DNA of 64,000 nucleotides from Serilophus lunatus (Eukaryota; Chordata; Aves; Passeriformes; Eurylaimidae): positions 276,047 through 340,046 of the forward strand of contig VXBA01001607.1 in NCBI GenBank assembly GCA_013399895.1. The letters are read 5' to 3'. A program made the position numbers and the translations under genes. How positions within the stretch are numbered: the stretch's first letter is position 1; each line of letters opens with the position of its first letter. The notes beneath the pieces are model-generated. The model was not told where the DNA came from. It did no database searches and worked only from the letters and a program-made list of their open reading frames with translations. This document shows, one piece after another, positions 29,501 through 44,500 of the stretch.

Positions 29501-32500
29501 TAAAAGTATTTCTTACACAGTGAAATTTTGGGTTGAGTAAGCATAGTGAGAAAAATAGACCCTCAAGAGACTATTTTTATTGAAAATACTTATTTCTTTA
29601 ACATTCACCATAATAAAAGAAACAACCGTAACAAGTTTGGAAAATAACCTTTGGAAATAAACAATAGTCAATAATTCAAATTGTTGCTCTGCTACTGCTA
29701 CTTAAAACCAGCAAGCAACTGATTATTTAATTTACAGGTTGCACACAATTACATTCTGATTTATACTTCCAAATGGGTGTGTCACATGGTTAAGAGATGT
29801 ATGTGTCCTCATCATGAATGTAAAACAACTCTTGGTGAGAGCAAACAACTTCCAGATCTGCATGTCCATTACATTTCACTTGAATACCTTGTTTTCAAGA
29901 TTATTCCCTGATACGTGGTTTCAGGCTAACAAAATTTAAGAACAGTAGCTGGACTTCATTCTAAACTTAAAATTATGAAGAAGTCTAGCATGACAGATAC
30001 AAAATGAAGCAGTTGCAAATACATGGGCCTTTTTGAAGCTAAAATGGTAGTAAGGTACAAGCAAATACACATAAAAAGCATTTTCTTTGGAAGAAATTCT
30101 CTCCATCTGCTGAATTCCAAGGCTTCTTTGTAACAGGGAGACGAGGGTACTTTTTGCTGAGTAGTAATTTCCCATGTCTGATCCCTATCTTTTTATTTGA
30201 ATGGATAACTAAATGCTGTACGGCATTGTTCTGTTTACACACAGCTAAAAGACACAACTATCAATAATTTAATAAAAATCAGGAAAACCTTTTCCTTTCC
30301 TTTTAATAGTGAAAGACAAACTATACCTGTGCTCGCTTCTCCATGTCCTGACAGGTACCCAGTTGTTCTTCCATTGCAGCTCTGATTTGTCTTGCCTCAT
30401 ACTCCAGCTGCCTTCTGGTCATATCTGTTTGCAAGGAGAACTGAAACCAATGTACAGAGAAGGCACTTTAGCAACTGGCCTTCCTGTAAACGATGTATTT
30501 CTCAGAACAAAAGCAGAACAAGTACTGTTCCACAACAAACTACATGAACAAAACACAGTAATAGATTGTTAAAACATAGCTGCATTATGAAAAACAGGAA
30601 CACATAACATTATTCAGCAGCAGACTACCTGTGGGTTTTGTCAAATGACTAAGTATAATATAAAAAACTACTGCATGTTGTGATAGCATTCATACCACTG
30701 CTACTGGCCCTGTTCTTAAATACCCTGAGAAAAAGGCAGAAGTGTTAAACCCAGGAGGAACAACATAGCATAAGGGAACACCTTCCAACTGAGAGTTTTC
30801 AAGGCAGAGGCAAAAAGCACTTCACTGGTTTTGGGCAATTCCTCAGTTTGTAAATAAATGAGTCTCCAAGAGCAGCCCACCCAGAAGGCTTCACCAAGAT
30901 CAATCCAGAGAGCCAAAACAAGACAATCATATGCAAATACTGAATGAGATCTGTCATTCTGTTGTGGCTGGTCTAAGCAGCAGCAATGGACATAAATTAC
31001 TACAAAACATGTTTAGTGTAGATGTTAAGTAAGACATTCTAATCACAAGAGCAGCTAAGTGAATTCATTACCCAGAAAAATGGGGAGGTAACCTTAAAAC
31101 CTACAATAGAGTGCCACAGATACAGCTGACAGTGCCTTTGGGAATGGGTTGCACTTCCTCAAGATCCTTTTCAGACCTTCTCCCTTGCTTTTGGTGCTTT
31201 GCTAAGCTCAGTCATGACTCGAGTGTTACTTTTGCCACTGACAGAAGTGTTTCCATTGCCTGTTTCCATTTCAAGGAGCCTGACTGATCCTTGACGAGGA
31301 ATAACTCTCTGAAGATGGACAACCAGGTCTTCCCAACACTATGCATGAAGGAATGCACTACAAATATATCCAAGTTGCTGAGATTAAGAGGAAAACCTGG
31401 GATATCTGGGATCTCAGGCATCTTCATTATCCCAGATAATGGTGACTTGACTATAAATAGTTTTGAGGTGCCAAGGTAACAATACCTACACAGGCTAAAG
31501 CATCACTTTACTGATTGGTATGAAGAGCTCCTGTGTACACTGTCTCTTAGGCTAATACTGCTCTCAAAACCAGAAAAATCTGCTAAACCACAGAAAAGAC
31601 ATGTGAGGGACAGAATTAAAGAAGTGTACTGACATCTAATTCATTTGTCAAAACTTTTCAATGTTCTCTGTTATAACTGACATTTATACTGATAGGTATG
31701 AATTGTGAATGTGGAAAACTCTGTATGAAAAAAGGGCATTATTCAGGCTAAGTTAGCTTTACATAACTAATGAAAAAATATTTTAAATGAAAATGATAGT
31801 AGGGAATGTCACTAAATTACTAAATTAATAAAAATGCACAAGACATCTCAACAGAGATGGTAGCACCAGACCAAGCACTCTGAAGGCACTTACATTTTCA
31901 GTAAGGGGTAGACTATCAATCCTTTTAGTCAGGTTCTGAAGCTGGGCATAATACCAGTCCTTTTCTTTCTCTTCCTTCTCAAGCTCCGCAAGCAGAAGAG
32001 ATCTATTAAAAGCAAAAGGAGGAAATGTCTCACTGTTAACACCTCATGTCTGCAGGTGTAGAAAAAGGCATTGAAACCCATAAAAAAGGTTAGATGAGAA
32101 AGGAGGTTTGAAGAGGGCATTAAGAACACATTTGAGAAAGTAAGTGCAGTTCTCCATCCCTGGCTAAACAACCTGTTGATTTCATTGTGCTGAGCACATC
32201 AGGTTCAAGGAGAAAAATATCTACGTTTCTTTACAAAATCACTTTGAAATCCAAAGCTGACATCTTTTACAAAAGAAAAACCCATTACCAGCTGTGTACT
32301 AACTTATACTCCAATTAATTCAGACAATATGCTTTGTACAATGCAAACTGCTATTTTCCAAAAGGCCTTTTACTTGAAAACAATTATTTTCAATCAAATG
32401 TTATAGACAGGCTACATTCGCAGCTGTCTAAAACATTTTAAACAGGTTTCATAAGTGTGCTGCACACCTGAGCAGTAGATAAGAAGATTAATATATGCAG

Positions 32501-35500
32501 ACTACCAAGAAAAAAGATCTATTAGAAGTGTCACATACTATTTTATCAACTCTTAATGAACTAAATTTCATAAAATTTTAAATTTCATCATACAGCTAAA
32601 CACTATTTATGGTTGCAACGCTTCTCAAAATATAAATTAACTTTTTCTAGGAAAATCTGGCTAGTAGGAGTATATACAAAAGCCCACCTTTTTCTTTTTA
32701 GTAAAAGTTTATAAGCTTCTTTCTAATGCTTTCCGTGAGCACCTCTGTTCCTTCTGACATCTTAGTATTGCTCATTAACATTAACAATAAAATAAACACT
32801 TAAGCAGAAGACAAAGAGCTGCACACAAGTTTGCCCAGTATTATTTCCCATTCCTTAACTTCTGCAACCCCCTCAGGTTATAGTCTTTCTGAGCAAGAGC
32901 ATATGAGCATTTATAAAGCACCCCAAATACATTATAATTACTGTAAATCATTAAGAACAAAAACACAGCACTCAACAAAACTACAAATTTCCCCTGACTA
33001 CTTCAATAATGAATTTTAAAATATGTATTTTAAAGAATCTGTTTGACTTATTTCCTGCTTTAAGAATGTTTCAAGTTAATTTCTGATGATTTAATATTTT
33101 TAATCCATATCCGATATAAGTGTGTTGGCCAGTGTTTAAATGGAAAAATCAAAACAGAGAGGATCCCTCCCTTCAACCCTGACAGACTGAAAAATTACAC
33201 ACATCTAAGAATGATGAATGCTTATCAATGTGAACAGAATGACGTAAATTTCCAGATTTGATCCAACAGTGATGTTGAAACAGAACTGTTCTAAGAATGT
33301 CAAGACTACACATTAAGTCACTGGGTAGCTTTAACATCAGGCACGTTTACAATCAGAATGAGTGCAAAGCAGCAGCAAACAACAATCACCATGCCACAGC
33401 AAGTAACTGTAGCAGTATTATAGGACAACAACAATTCAGCCACAAGGATGGAGCTGGCAGAAATTCCTTAAGACCTTTAGACAGACTGAGGGTGCTTGAG
33501 GAAAGCCTGTTGAGAAAAGCAATTTTTTGCCTCCCAGCTGCCCTTTCTCTTACCATATGCCCTGAGTGTCTCAGCCCTGCACACACAGGCATTCTGCATG
33601 GTCTCCCTTTTTACCACCTTGGGTGCCCATGCACCAGTTGCATCCAGTTTGTGAAACAAAATTTGCAAAAGCACAATTAATGCAACTCTTATAAAACATA
33701 CTTTTACCATACAAGGATTTACAAATGAGAAAGGACTGACTAATTCTGTCTCTAGATGTCAAAGAACTAGTAGCAGAAACTGGAGGGATTACTTTCAGCT
33801 AAGCAAACATGTGATTAAGTTCCTCTTGTGAAATGTAGGGTATTCAGTTTGTGAGAAACTGTGCCATTCAATCTGTTTTGACAAGCATAGTGGATGCCTG
33901 AAGCAAGAAAATAACTTAAGAACCATCAGTGCTCCATAAACAACATAAAGCGTGACCTGAGGGTGACTTGTTTAATTTAATATTGTCATTTCCTCTTCTG
34001 AAGTAATGCTTTATTTGGGATTACTACTTTGGTATCATTGCTCCATGAGAATTCAGGTTTTAACAACATCTGTAACTTCTCTCCTCACGAAACCTGAAGG
34101 ACTGCTACAAATGTAGCAGGCTGCACTTTAGTTTCCTTGAAAATAAGTAGCAAGTCTCTTCAGATGTGCCCGATAAGTTGTTCCCCACATTTAACATTAC
34201 TATCAGATACTATACCATCCAGAAGCACAGCTCCTTCTCAGCCTCCTGGAACTTCTTGGGGTTAGGAGAGGATTTGAAGTGGAAGAGCTGTTACTCCATC
34301 TTTTCAAACGCCAAAATTCATTTACATTTTCACAGTACCAAGAGGAAATTCTGTTCTCTGACATACACTGTCAAATTCAGTGAAAATCCGGCAAAGAAAT
34401 TGGAGAAAGCCTTTGGAACTTTACACTATTTTTATGGGCTAACAAAAAGTTTTCAATTTGAACTGTTTTTCTGAGGGGTGGATATTCTGAAAGACTACTC
34501 TAACGTATTTTTGAAGCTCCTCACAATAAATGAAGCTGAATGAATGCAAAAAACTGATTTCTTCTTTTGGAAATCTTTTCTGCCTAATTATGTCAATATT
34601 ATTCCCAGTTAAAAGGGAGAAGGAAACAAACTATGCTACTCCACTTCCATTATGAAGTTTGCAACTATAATTAATACTTCCACTTCAATTGTTAGGAGAT
34701 AAAATCTTACAATATCTGAAAATGAGACAGTACTGATGCTGTAAACACTTAGGTAAGTTCTACACTCAGCCAAAAGGAGATAAACTTCATGAGACAGAAA
34801 TGTTCAAAATCAACATTAAGGAAATAAAAAAGAATGGCATAAACCAGAAGGAATAAACAAGACATACAAACATTTTCATATAAAATCCATCACAAGATTG
34901 TCATCTTCAGTGGCAAGTTACAGAATTTACAAAGGTGAGATTATTAAATTTGCTAAATTGCCAGAGGCAAACAAACACCAAAAGTAACCTTTAATGTACT
35001 ATGAAAAGTTTTGTTGTTCATACAGTGTCTTACCAAGTACACCTGGAAACAGACAGAGAAAAAGCAGGAGATACTTAATTAATAGTATGTTCAAAACTGG
35101 CAATCTAGAAACACATCAGTCCCCCTCACATTTTTTCTCTTTTTTTTTTTTTTTACTAACTTTGAAGTTAGAGGAGACCTAAGCAAATGAGAATCAGTCC
35201 AATAATTTAACCGTTATTCTGTAAATCAAACAACTGATGAATTTTCTTCCCTTCAGAAGTTGACTTTTAGCCAAGTGTGGTGGGTTGACCCTGACTGGAC
35301 AACAGGCACCTACCAAGCTGCACCAAGTAATTAAACACCTCATTTAGTCCTGACACAAACACTGTTGCCCATGAGTAGCACATATTGTGCCACTGTGCTA
35401 AGATACTGAGTGGAAAGCTTCCTCTGCTAGGTTTCCAGAAAGAGTTATTTTAAGCTTGTCAAATTCCATTAGTTCTTTGAAGGTCTGTTTATAATGTATG

Positions 35501-38500
35501 TTTATATACGTGTTTAGAAACACAGAAACATAGTAAGTATGCCAAGCAATTGCAGACACAAAAAAAGGTGGCAATTTTCTTTCAGAAGCTGTAGTGATTC
35601 CAGATGCACAGTCCTATGCCTCCCACCCCAAGTTCTGATTCATTTGGCTACCCAGGATCCACATCAATGCCCTCACACTTCCACATGTCCCCTGAAGAAT
35701 CAGCATGAAGAACAGAACAGTTTGAATTATCCATCATTTCACAAATAATGAAGTCAAGTGTGGCCTGGCAATGCCTCTACAGATCATCTTCTCATAGCCC
35801 AAATATTTACCCCATCAGCTGTGACAGTAACTGTGCCTAAGCCACTCTGAAATTAAAATATGCTTATCCCTTTTTTCAGTCTTCTTTGGAACACAGATCC
35901 ATTCACTGCCTAACCTGTTTTTATTCCTAAGAAAAATGTCCAAAGAACTATCACCTCAGAATCCACCTGAGTGGAAAAGAATCACAGATCATAAATCACA
36001 TGTGCTAATCACCTTAAAAGAACTCCAGCTGCTATAAATATTCCTTGTTCCAAGTGGCCAAGAGTTCACTTGAACCATAACTGAAAGTCCCAACTACATC
36101 TAAAGATTTTAGTATCACATGCAGTAAAAAAACAGGACTGGAAGAATACAAACAAATGCACAGTTTGCTAAAATGGAAAATGACAGACACATCAGATTCT
36201 TGAAGACTGCGACAAGCAAATGGGATGATTCCAAAACTCCTTATTATTCTTATGCAGCTCCTCAGGAATCTAGATTTTATGTGATGGAACTTACGTGATC
36301 ATTACTGATCCTGGCCAGAAGTCAAAAACCAGAGTGGCTGATAGAACAGGCTCAGCTCAGATCCATGGGAAGGTACTTTCCTTTTAGTGGCAGACCAAAA
36401 GAAAGGGACCTCGATGTAGTGCCTTGGAAGAAAAGTGTGCTGCTCTCAGGGTTTGGCTGCAAGATTTTGCTGAACACCAGGAAATGCTGTTGAAGAAGGG
36501 ATTTCCAGAGGGCTGTCCACAAACCACTCACAACTCAACAACTGCTTTGCAGTTCACTTAGTTTTGCAGACCCTAGCTTGGTATCACATCCATCAAGAAG
36601 CTCCAATAGCCAAATTTTTAGGAAACCTTGTGTTGCAGATGGGCTTCTGAAAACATCTGGTATTTGAGTCAGGTTCATTTCAAGATATAAAGATGTCTAC
36701 AGTGGAAACAGCTGCATGTCTCTTACTTTGCATTTCCTTTGTGACTGATAAAGTGCTACAATTGCGTATTATGACCTGAAAGTATGTTCTTCCTATTAAG
36801 TGGATACACTTCCTTCCAAACAAAGAAATCTCAGGGTTTTGTCAATGCACAACATCTGATGGGAACAACATCTTGAAGCTAAGATTTGCTGAGAAAGCAG
36901 AATCACTACGTAAATGCCTGCTAATAGAAAATAACTGATAAGCCAGTTTTGCTGCTCAATAACCGTTTGCAAAACAGAGATTGAACCATCATGTTGTTGC
37001 AGTTTCACCATTTATCAGCAGTGGTGAGGAGATAAGGAATTGTTTGGGATGCTCCAGGCTCTGTATCTAAATATATTTCAGACATTGACAATCAGCTTGT
37101 CAAAATAAAATATCCTTCAGCCAACAAAGAGAAACAATTAAATGTATCTGTGAAGAAGCATAGAAACAGGAAGATGTTCAAGAGTTTTTTTTAATATTTT
37201 TGTGTGTATCTAAAAACAGTGTAGATTCCTAGTTTCCCACCTGCAAGACAAATACACCAATAATCAAAACCCAATTGGTACGTTAACAAATACCAGGTGT
37301 ATCAATAAACTTTTAAGTTCAAATCGGAAGTCCATCCATACTGGATGAATAAGCAAATAAATTTACCTCTCTTTTTCTAGCTCTTCTAAATAACCAGTGC
37401 TTTCTCTGCTTCCATTCATAAAGCCTCTTCTTGGAAATGACCCCATGGGAACTGGGCTGCACTCCCCGGAATGGCTGGACACAGACCCTTCCCGGCTCCC
37501 ATAGGAACGCACGGACACCTTGGGCCTCAACTTCACTCCAGGGAAGCCGGAACCTTCCAAGTTCAGTTCTGGATAATAAAGAGCAGACATTTCCAGAGTT
37601 GAGGTTCAGCAGCGAAAATTTAAAAGACTATTTCTATCTTCTTACTTCCCCAACAAACCCGTGTTTTTTCATGGAAACCTTCTGCATGGAAATCCACAGG
37701 AGATACAGTGCACAAAACCAACGTTAATGGTAGACTCAGAGAAGAGTAATCTCAGGAGATGGCCAAACTGCAGCAATCAGAACAGTATCCCCACACAAGA
37801 CTGCCTCTTCCCCAGAGGACTTCAGAAACGGGGAGTATTTTGTATGAACAACATACGAATTATCTTGTAGCCCAGTTCCCAACAGTTTATTTTTTCAGAG
37901 ATCCTTACAGATGCTTCAGTCACGATGACTGCTGTGCCCATCACTGAGTCCTTAAATGTAGACATCCCCTGTGGAATTTCTGGATTAGGGATAATGGGTG
38001 CACACAGGGACAGTGGTCTAGGCTTGCTTTGCACATCCCATACAGTGGGATAATGCACATTCCAGCACATGCTACAGGGAAGGGGGCATCAATTTCCAGC
38101 ATGACAGAAACAATTCCAGTAACATGAGGTGCAGGACATGCAAACAGGTTTAGAAAATTGGTGGAACTATTCCATCATTAAATTACGTGTATTTTTTCTG
38201 AAGAACTGAATGAAATGGAGGTTTTATGAAAAGCAATTCATTCGAGTAACAGTAGCAAAAGCATAAAGCAGCACAGGAACAGATTACTTTTTTTGAGAAT
38301 GCATCTGAAAATGTTTAGCAAAAGTAACACTGAAACTATGCCTAACTATCAAAGCCAGCACTTGAAAGAAGATGCAGCTGAGTTAGAAAATTTTATCACC
38401 CCCCAAAATGATGGAGAAACAAATGAACCTACTTAAAACATAATTCCAGATTTACCTTTAAGTCGTTCCAGTAAGTCTATTTGTCCAGAAGATGCCATTG

Positions 38501-41500
38501 CCTCATCTTCAATACTTCCTTGTAGCTGTTTCAGTACCTCCTGCAAGAAATTAAGCCTTAAGAAATCCTTAAAACAATAAAACATAAGGTAAATGTTCTA
38601 TCCTGCTCTCCAGTGCACATTCATGTAACAGCTACTGAGACAGTGATGTAACCTGTATTTCATGTGAGCAGTGATGAAGTGTCACAAGTTTCATTGCCAT
38701 CAAGTACATTCTGCAGTATTTCCCCAAGCATAATATAAACTATATCCTGTATAACTCAATCTATCTGGAAGTTCAATCAATTGACTTATTTAAAACACAT
38801 TGTCCTCAAAGTGAATACTAGTTATCTCAGATTCACAGATGGAGAAACATTAAGCACAGAGAAATTAGTCAGTCTTTGTAAAAATGAAGTCTGGCTATGT
38901 AACCAACAGAACAGAAGTAATTCCCCAGCATTTACTTGCCTTAGCACCACTCTAAGCAGCAAGAGGAATCATGTTGTGCTCAGTACAAATGCTACCACCA
39001 CCATGCCTGTAGGCAAAAGATTGAGGTTTCCCTCATGGTGTCCATTATTTCTATTATTACTACTACTATTGCCACTACCACCAGGCCTACAGGAAAGAGA
39101 TTTAGGACTCCTTTATGCAGCTGAAGCTTCAAAATAAAGGATACTGCCCCACGCTATTGAAACCATGCATGGTAAAATTATACAGCTGAAAGAATGAGGT
39201 TCTAATGCACAAAAAGATTCATAATAAAAAATGACTACAAAGCTAAAAGGGGTCTGTAAGCCCCCAGGTAACCAAAGCTCAGTGGCCTAAATTCAGGTAG
39301 GAAATTAAAGGCTTTCACTAACTTGCATTTTCAATATTCTAATGGCAGATCCATCAATCGCAAAAATAAACTACAAGGGTATAAGGCAAAAAGCCTTTAC
39401 TGGAAGTTAAAAGTATCATTTTTTCTACTGTGGCACAGAAAATGTCTTCAGAAGCAGCAACAGTCAGGAGATGAAAACTATTCTGAGTAATGAAAGGTTC
39501 TGTGTAGTTTTCAGACACAGACTCTGCACACAGGATTGTAGTTCTGAAAACCAATATAATGAATTCTAGACAATTTAAAAGACACCCCCATCATTGTTTT
39601 GCTCTTTTATGAGCTTATCATACCATACTGTCAATATTAGTGGTATCTTTTAAATGCATTTTACTCTTTTCAAGTGAAAAAATGTGACACCTACAAAAAG
39701 CCAAGATATTCTTTAAGCAGCACAGTGCTGAGCTTTTCCATATTCAAAGTGTTGTTCCGTGTAAATAGGAAAGTAAAAAAAGAAAAAAGGTAGAAGGATT
39801 TTGAGTACAGAATTGCACAAAGTTCTGGAGAAATAATCTCCAAGCACTACACTCAGAGCAAATGGCAGCAGCTCAGTGATTGCAGCTCTCAGCATGAAAT
39901 CAGATGCTGGAACTTTATGAAGAATTTTAGAGTGCAGACACCCAAATTACGTTTACACTGCTTTGTGGAAATAATTCTGTAGGTGGAATTGAGGCCTGAT
40001 CTCCCAATTTACACGTTAACTGACCAATGGAGGCAAGGTGTGTGTCCACATTCGTGTTTCAGTTTGTTCCAGTCTCACCCCAGACTCCCATCTGCCCCAC
40101 CAGCTGTACTTCAGTTCACATTGTAGGATATTTTTGAGCATTAACCAAGTTCCCTTTGAATCAAACCAAGCCAGCAGTTCTACTCAAGACTGCAAAGAGG
40201 TACTCACTCCCTGGGACCAGGCTCCAGACAGTCTAAAATCAAAATCCCCATAAATATGTATAGTATCCCTGCTGGGTCCTCAAAACAATCTACAGATCTG
40301 CTCTTCCTGGACTACCTGTTAATGCCAGCTTTGCCTTTAGGATCAAGCCTGGGGTGATAAAATCCCTGCTCTTGGAAAGACATCTTCCCTGTGCTTGTGC
40401 TCAAGGGCATCCTCATTAGCCATATGGCCCAGCCTTCCCTACACTAACATCTGCCTTGTCAGCACAGTCAAACAACTAACGTGCTGTTTGTCAAAGGACT
40501 GCTACATTCTCTGGCGTTAGGGCAGATGAGATCTGCAGACAGCAGTCTCAGCTCAAGTTTAAAAGGGCAATGTGGACAAATGCAGTGGTCTTTAGAGTTT
40601 TGCAGACTTGTAGAAGAAGACTTGCCAACTCAGAAAAATTCAGAAATAATTAATGAATCGCTTTTCTCTGAAAGCAGCACCTCTGCACAAGGTAAAAACC
40701 CAGCCCAAACATCCCAGCTCTCTTTCCGTTCCCTTCTTAGAAGCCTCTTTCTCACCTCACTGTGTGGCACATCTGCTACTTCAGGATGTTCAGGATACTT
40801 CCCCACATAATGAGTCTTCCTGCTTCAAGAGCCAATATAAAATCGTAAGTGGAATTACCATCAACTTTTCCTGCACTACCAAATGACATGACTGAGGTGT
40901 CCAGGCAGCAGTGGACTTCTCTGTATAGATATTAGCAACAGTTACACATTAGCAGATTGGATCACCTTTCTCAATTTCCTGTTTTGATTCATTAATTTAG
41001 GTTTTAACTTTTATTTCTTCAATTATCACCTCTTTCCACAACAGCACATGAATTTTTTAAGGTTAGTAGACAAATTGCTCTTTTTTTGAAATTTTCTACA
41101 TTTCTTTTCTATAGCACTATTATGAGGTTATGACACCTACTTCAAACTCCATCATGGCACACTTTGAAATCTAAGCTGACAATTAAATAAATAGGCGGTA
41201 AAATAAAGCAGACATAGGTTACAGGGGGAGCTGCAGCCCCTGGGCCAGGTACTGGTGGAAAATGAGGTCATGTGCTAAAATGGGGAATTCAAAATTTAAA
41301 CTGAATAAAAAGCAGAGAAGTTTGCTGCAATAACCTACCTGAAGGAAACATGGCACGTTTTCTATTATTGTGCTAACAAATATTTTGATTTATTCGCTAT
41401 TTATAGTCCAGAATTCAACACTAATGCTGTTGAGATGCATAAACTACTTTGAAATAGTACTTTTCCATAATGATTTTATATTAGACTTTATATAAAGAGT

Positions 41501-44500
41501 AAAATATCTTCATAAATAAACCTGAGTAAATTCAAGTAAAGTTAAATAGATATTCTGTTTAGTTATGCAAGTTTCAATAAATATATTTGTAGTGGTTTAC
41601 AGAATTATTCAAATAAACACATTTTTTACTGACTTAGCAGTGACTTACTGAAAAAATACACAAATGTAAGTCTAGACTATAAGGCAGGCTGCAAGGTTTT
41701 TTTCTGTTCTTTTAAAGAACATAAGTCAAATTACTTTAATGGTCACTTAAGTACAACCTAGTTTCTCTTGTCCTGTGGTAGAAGGACAAAAGAATGCTTT
41801 TGGAAATAGAGCAGGCCCTATGACTCATCATCATTTAAAAGAGTTTCTGTCTTCATAGTCTCTGGACTGTGAAGTACTGAAATGATGTCAATTTTTATTT
41901 CTTTGGTTGGCATTTTCTTTTTTTTTTTTGTTTGGACTCTGTGAATATAGTCCTGACCTTAAAACTGCTTTATGGATAATTAAATAAAACCCGCCAGATC
42001 CGTCAGCATGTAACTGTGCAACTACTGAGAAGAAAAGCACCTTAACCACCAGTACAAGCACTCAGCTGAGTGGCAGGGGTTGTAAATAAAATGGCTTAAG
42101 GGTTGTGAATTTATTCAAGCTGCTAATGAAGAAAGGAATCACAGAGCAGCAACACTAATGAAAGCAGATTTAAAATCCCAAGGAGTTTAGATTTAAGAGG
42201 TGTTCAGTTTTTGAGAACTGTAAATACAAGTATTAACATTTAGGAATATTTCAAAATGTGATATCTATAAAGAAACATTCTGATGACAATTCAGTCATAT
42301 TTGGTCTTCTGCAAACACTAATCTTCCCTCCCCTTTAAACAGAGTAAGCTTTATTAGTTGCATTCACTTTTCTCAAAGTTTTATGTATTCAGAGAAGGCC
42401 AAAATGTATGAAAATCATGAAAATTAAATGTATGAAATTCCTGGAAGCAAGACACCAGATATACTCCCAGGCCAGTTACCTTGGTTACCACTATATTTAC
42501 AATGTTTGAGTATAAAACCAGATTCAACAGCACAAATACAGAAAGTATTCAGACAGTAATGGAGCATCTATCTTAGCACTGTGCAGAACAGAAATATTCA
42601 TACTGAATCATTAAGAACTATCACTTTTAACCAAATCAGCTGTATTTTTAAATGAGAATATTGCTGACAGCATTTGTACTAATATTTTTAACCTGATATG
42701 CCGAAAACTTAACACAAAATTTCTAAACTGGAAGTGATTTTTGACCCTCAACAGGGTTGAATGCAAGATTGTTTCAATTATTATTTGTTTAAAAGGGCAG
42801 AAAAAAGGTAACATATACTAAAAGTACATCCAACACTCAAATTCCACAAAATTGTTAGATGTCAGAAGAGTGTGGGGGACAGATAACAGAATATTATTGT
42901 TTTTTGCTTTCAGAGACAACACAAACTGAAGCTCAAGGTCTTACATGACCTCTCATAACTACATGAGCCTTAATTCCACCACATGTGGTACAACATCCAC
43001 AGGGGCCGAGTGAGTGTCTGAAGAAGCCCTTTACTCCTCTACATTTTTTGGCTACTTAGACAAGTTTGTTGGGAGCCTTTGTAATTGAGGCTCTGGTTGT
43101 TCAACCCTGTAACCAAATGATAAAAGCAATGACGACAGCACTGCTGACTGAGGTGAAACACTGGAGCAACTCAACTTCCAGCCTCCTTCAGTAGGAAGAG
43201 GAGAACATTTGTTATGAGAAATGATGGCGTTCACTTCAATTTAAAACAATGTCATTTTCTAAAAGAAAAATATTCATTCAGTGCCACCATGCTCAGGAGC
43301 TGTCACTTGCTGTAACCACACACAGAAGACAGCACTAAGTTTTTCGTGCAAGCACAATGTCAGGCCAGCTGAAGTTATCTGATTTTATGCTCACTAAAGG
43401 GGACATCTGAAGTAATGGCATTAACTATATATATATGGATCTTCAGCCAAATTTCACCTAAACTCTAAACCCAAAAGTTAAAAAAATCTCTTCAATATTC
43501 CAATCAATTTGCATTCTGGCAGAATCTTTAGAATTCCAAAGACCAAGCTAAAAATACCTACTATCTACTGATCTACTATCTAATATCTACTGTAAAAATC
43601 ATAAAAAGACACAAACACAATATAATGGCACTGCTGCTTCTTTGCAGCTTAAATTCGCTGAGATTGAAAATGTCTGTGTTTTCCAGAACGCTAAATGGCT
43701 TTTGTAACCACATTTTTAGTTCACAGGAAGTTAAGAAGATGTCTGATACATTAGTTGTGCAGTCACTGAAGAGAATTCCACAATTTCCTAGAATTCATCA
43801 CTTGATTCAAGTTTTAAGAATCAGTTCAGCTTATGGGCTTTCTTCCACTCACACATTTGAATGTATTGCATGAACAGTACGACATTAGTATTTTCAAAAT
43901 TACTTCTATTTTAAGAGGATCTACCAATTGCACTATCCTCTGCACATCTACCATATTAACAAAATTCTTTTCCCCTGTGTCGGTATCCTGATGTGACACA
44001 CTCCTTTGTTTACCTTAACTGACATCAACTCTTCCCTTCTGAAAGGCAGGAGTGGGTGGGGCACCACAAAAAACATTCTGCATGTGCAAAAATGCAACTA
44101 AAACCAAGTGAATTAATCTGAGTAGGAAGGTCTAGGCTGACATTAGGGGCAAAAAGAAACTACAAATGTTTCCTATGTTGACCATGATTACTATTTCCCC
44201 TTAGAGGACCTCTAAAGTGGAAGTGCTTATATGTTGGGGAAGGATGTGTTGTAGTTAAATGGAAACCAGGCACATAAGATAAATTCACACAGCACAACTC
44301 ACAGAAGCTGAGAATCTAGCATGATTCCACAAATATACAGGTGAAGAATGCTACTGCTGAATCAGTGCTTTTTCTCTTTGCTTGTTCACCCAAAAATGCA
44401 TCTGCTGAAAAAAAAAGAAAAATTTTCTTTTCATTAGTTTAGCCTCAAAATAGGTACTACCAATATTAGCAGCAAGAAGGTAGCTCCAACTGAGAGCAGG

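Noticed and set aside
33297..33680. Plus-strand 127-codon ORF in intron 3
   Set aside because: No recognisable domain or gene context. Overlapped by ORFs in other frames on the opposite strand, so most likely chance.
38781..39137. Plus-strand 118-codon ORF in intron 1
   Set aside because: Includes a low-complexity triplet stretch giving Leu/Pro runs. No family recognised and antisense to APC.
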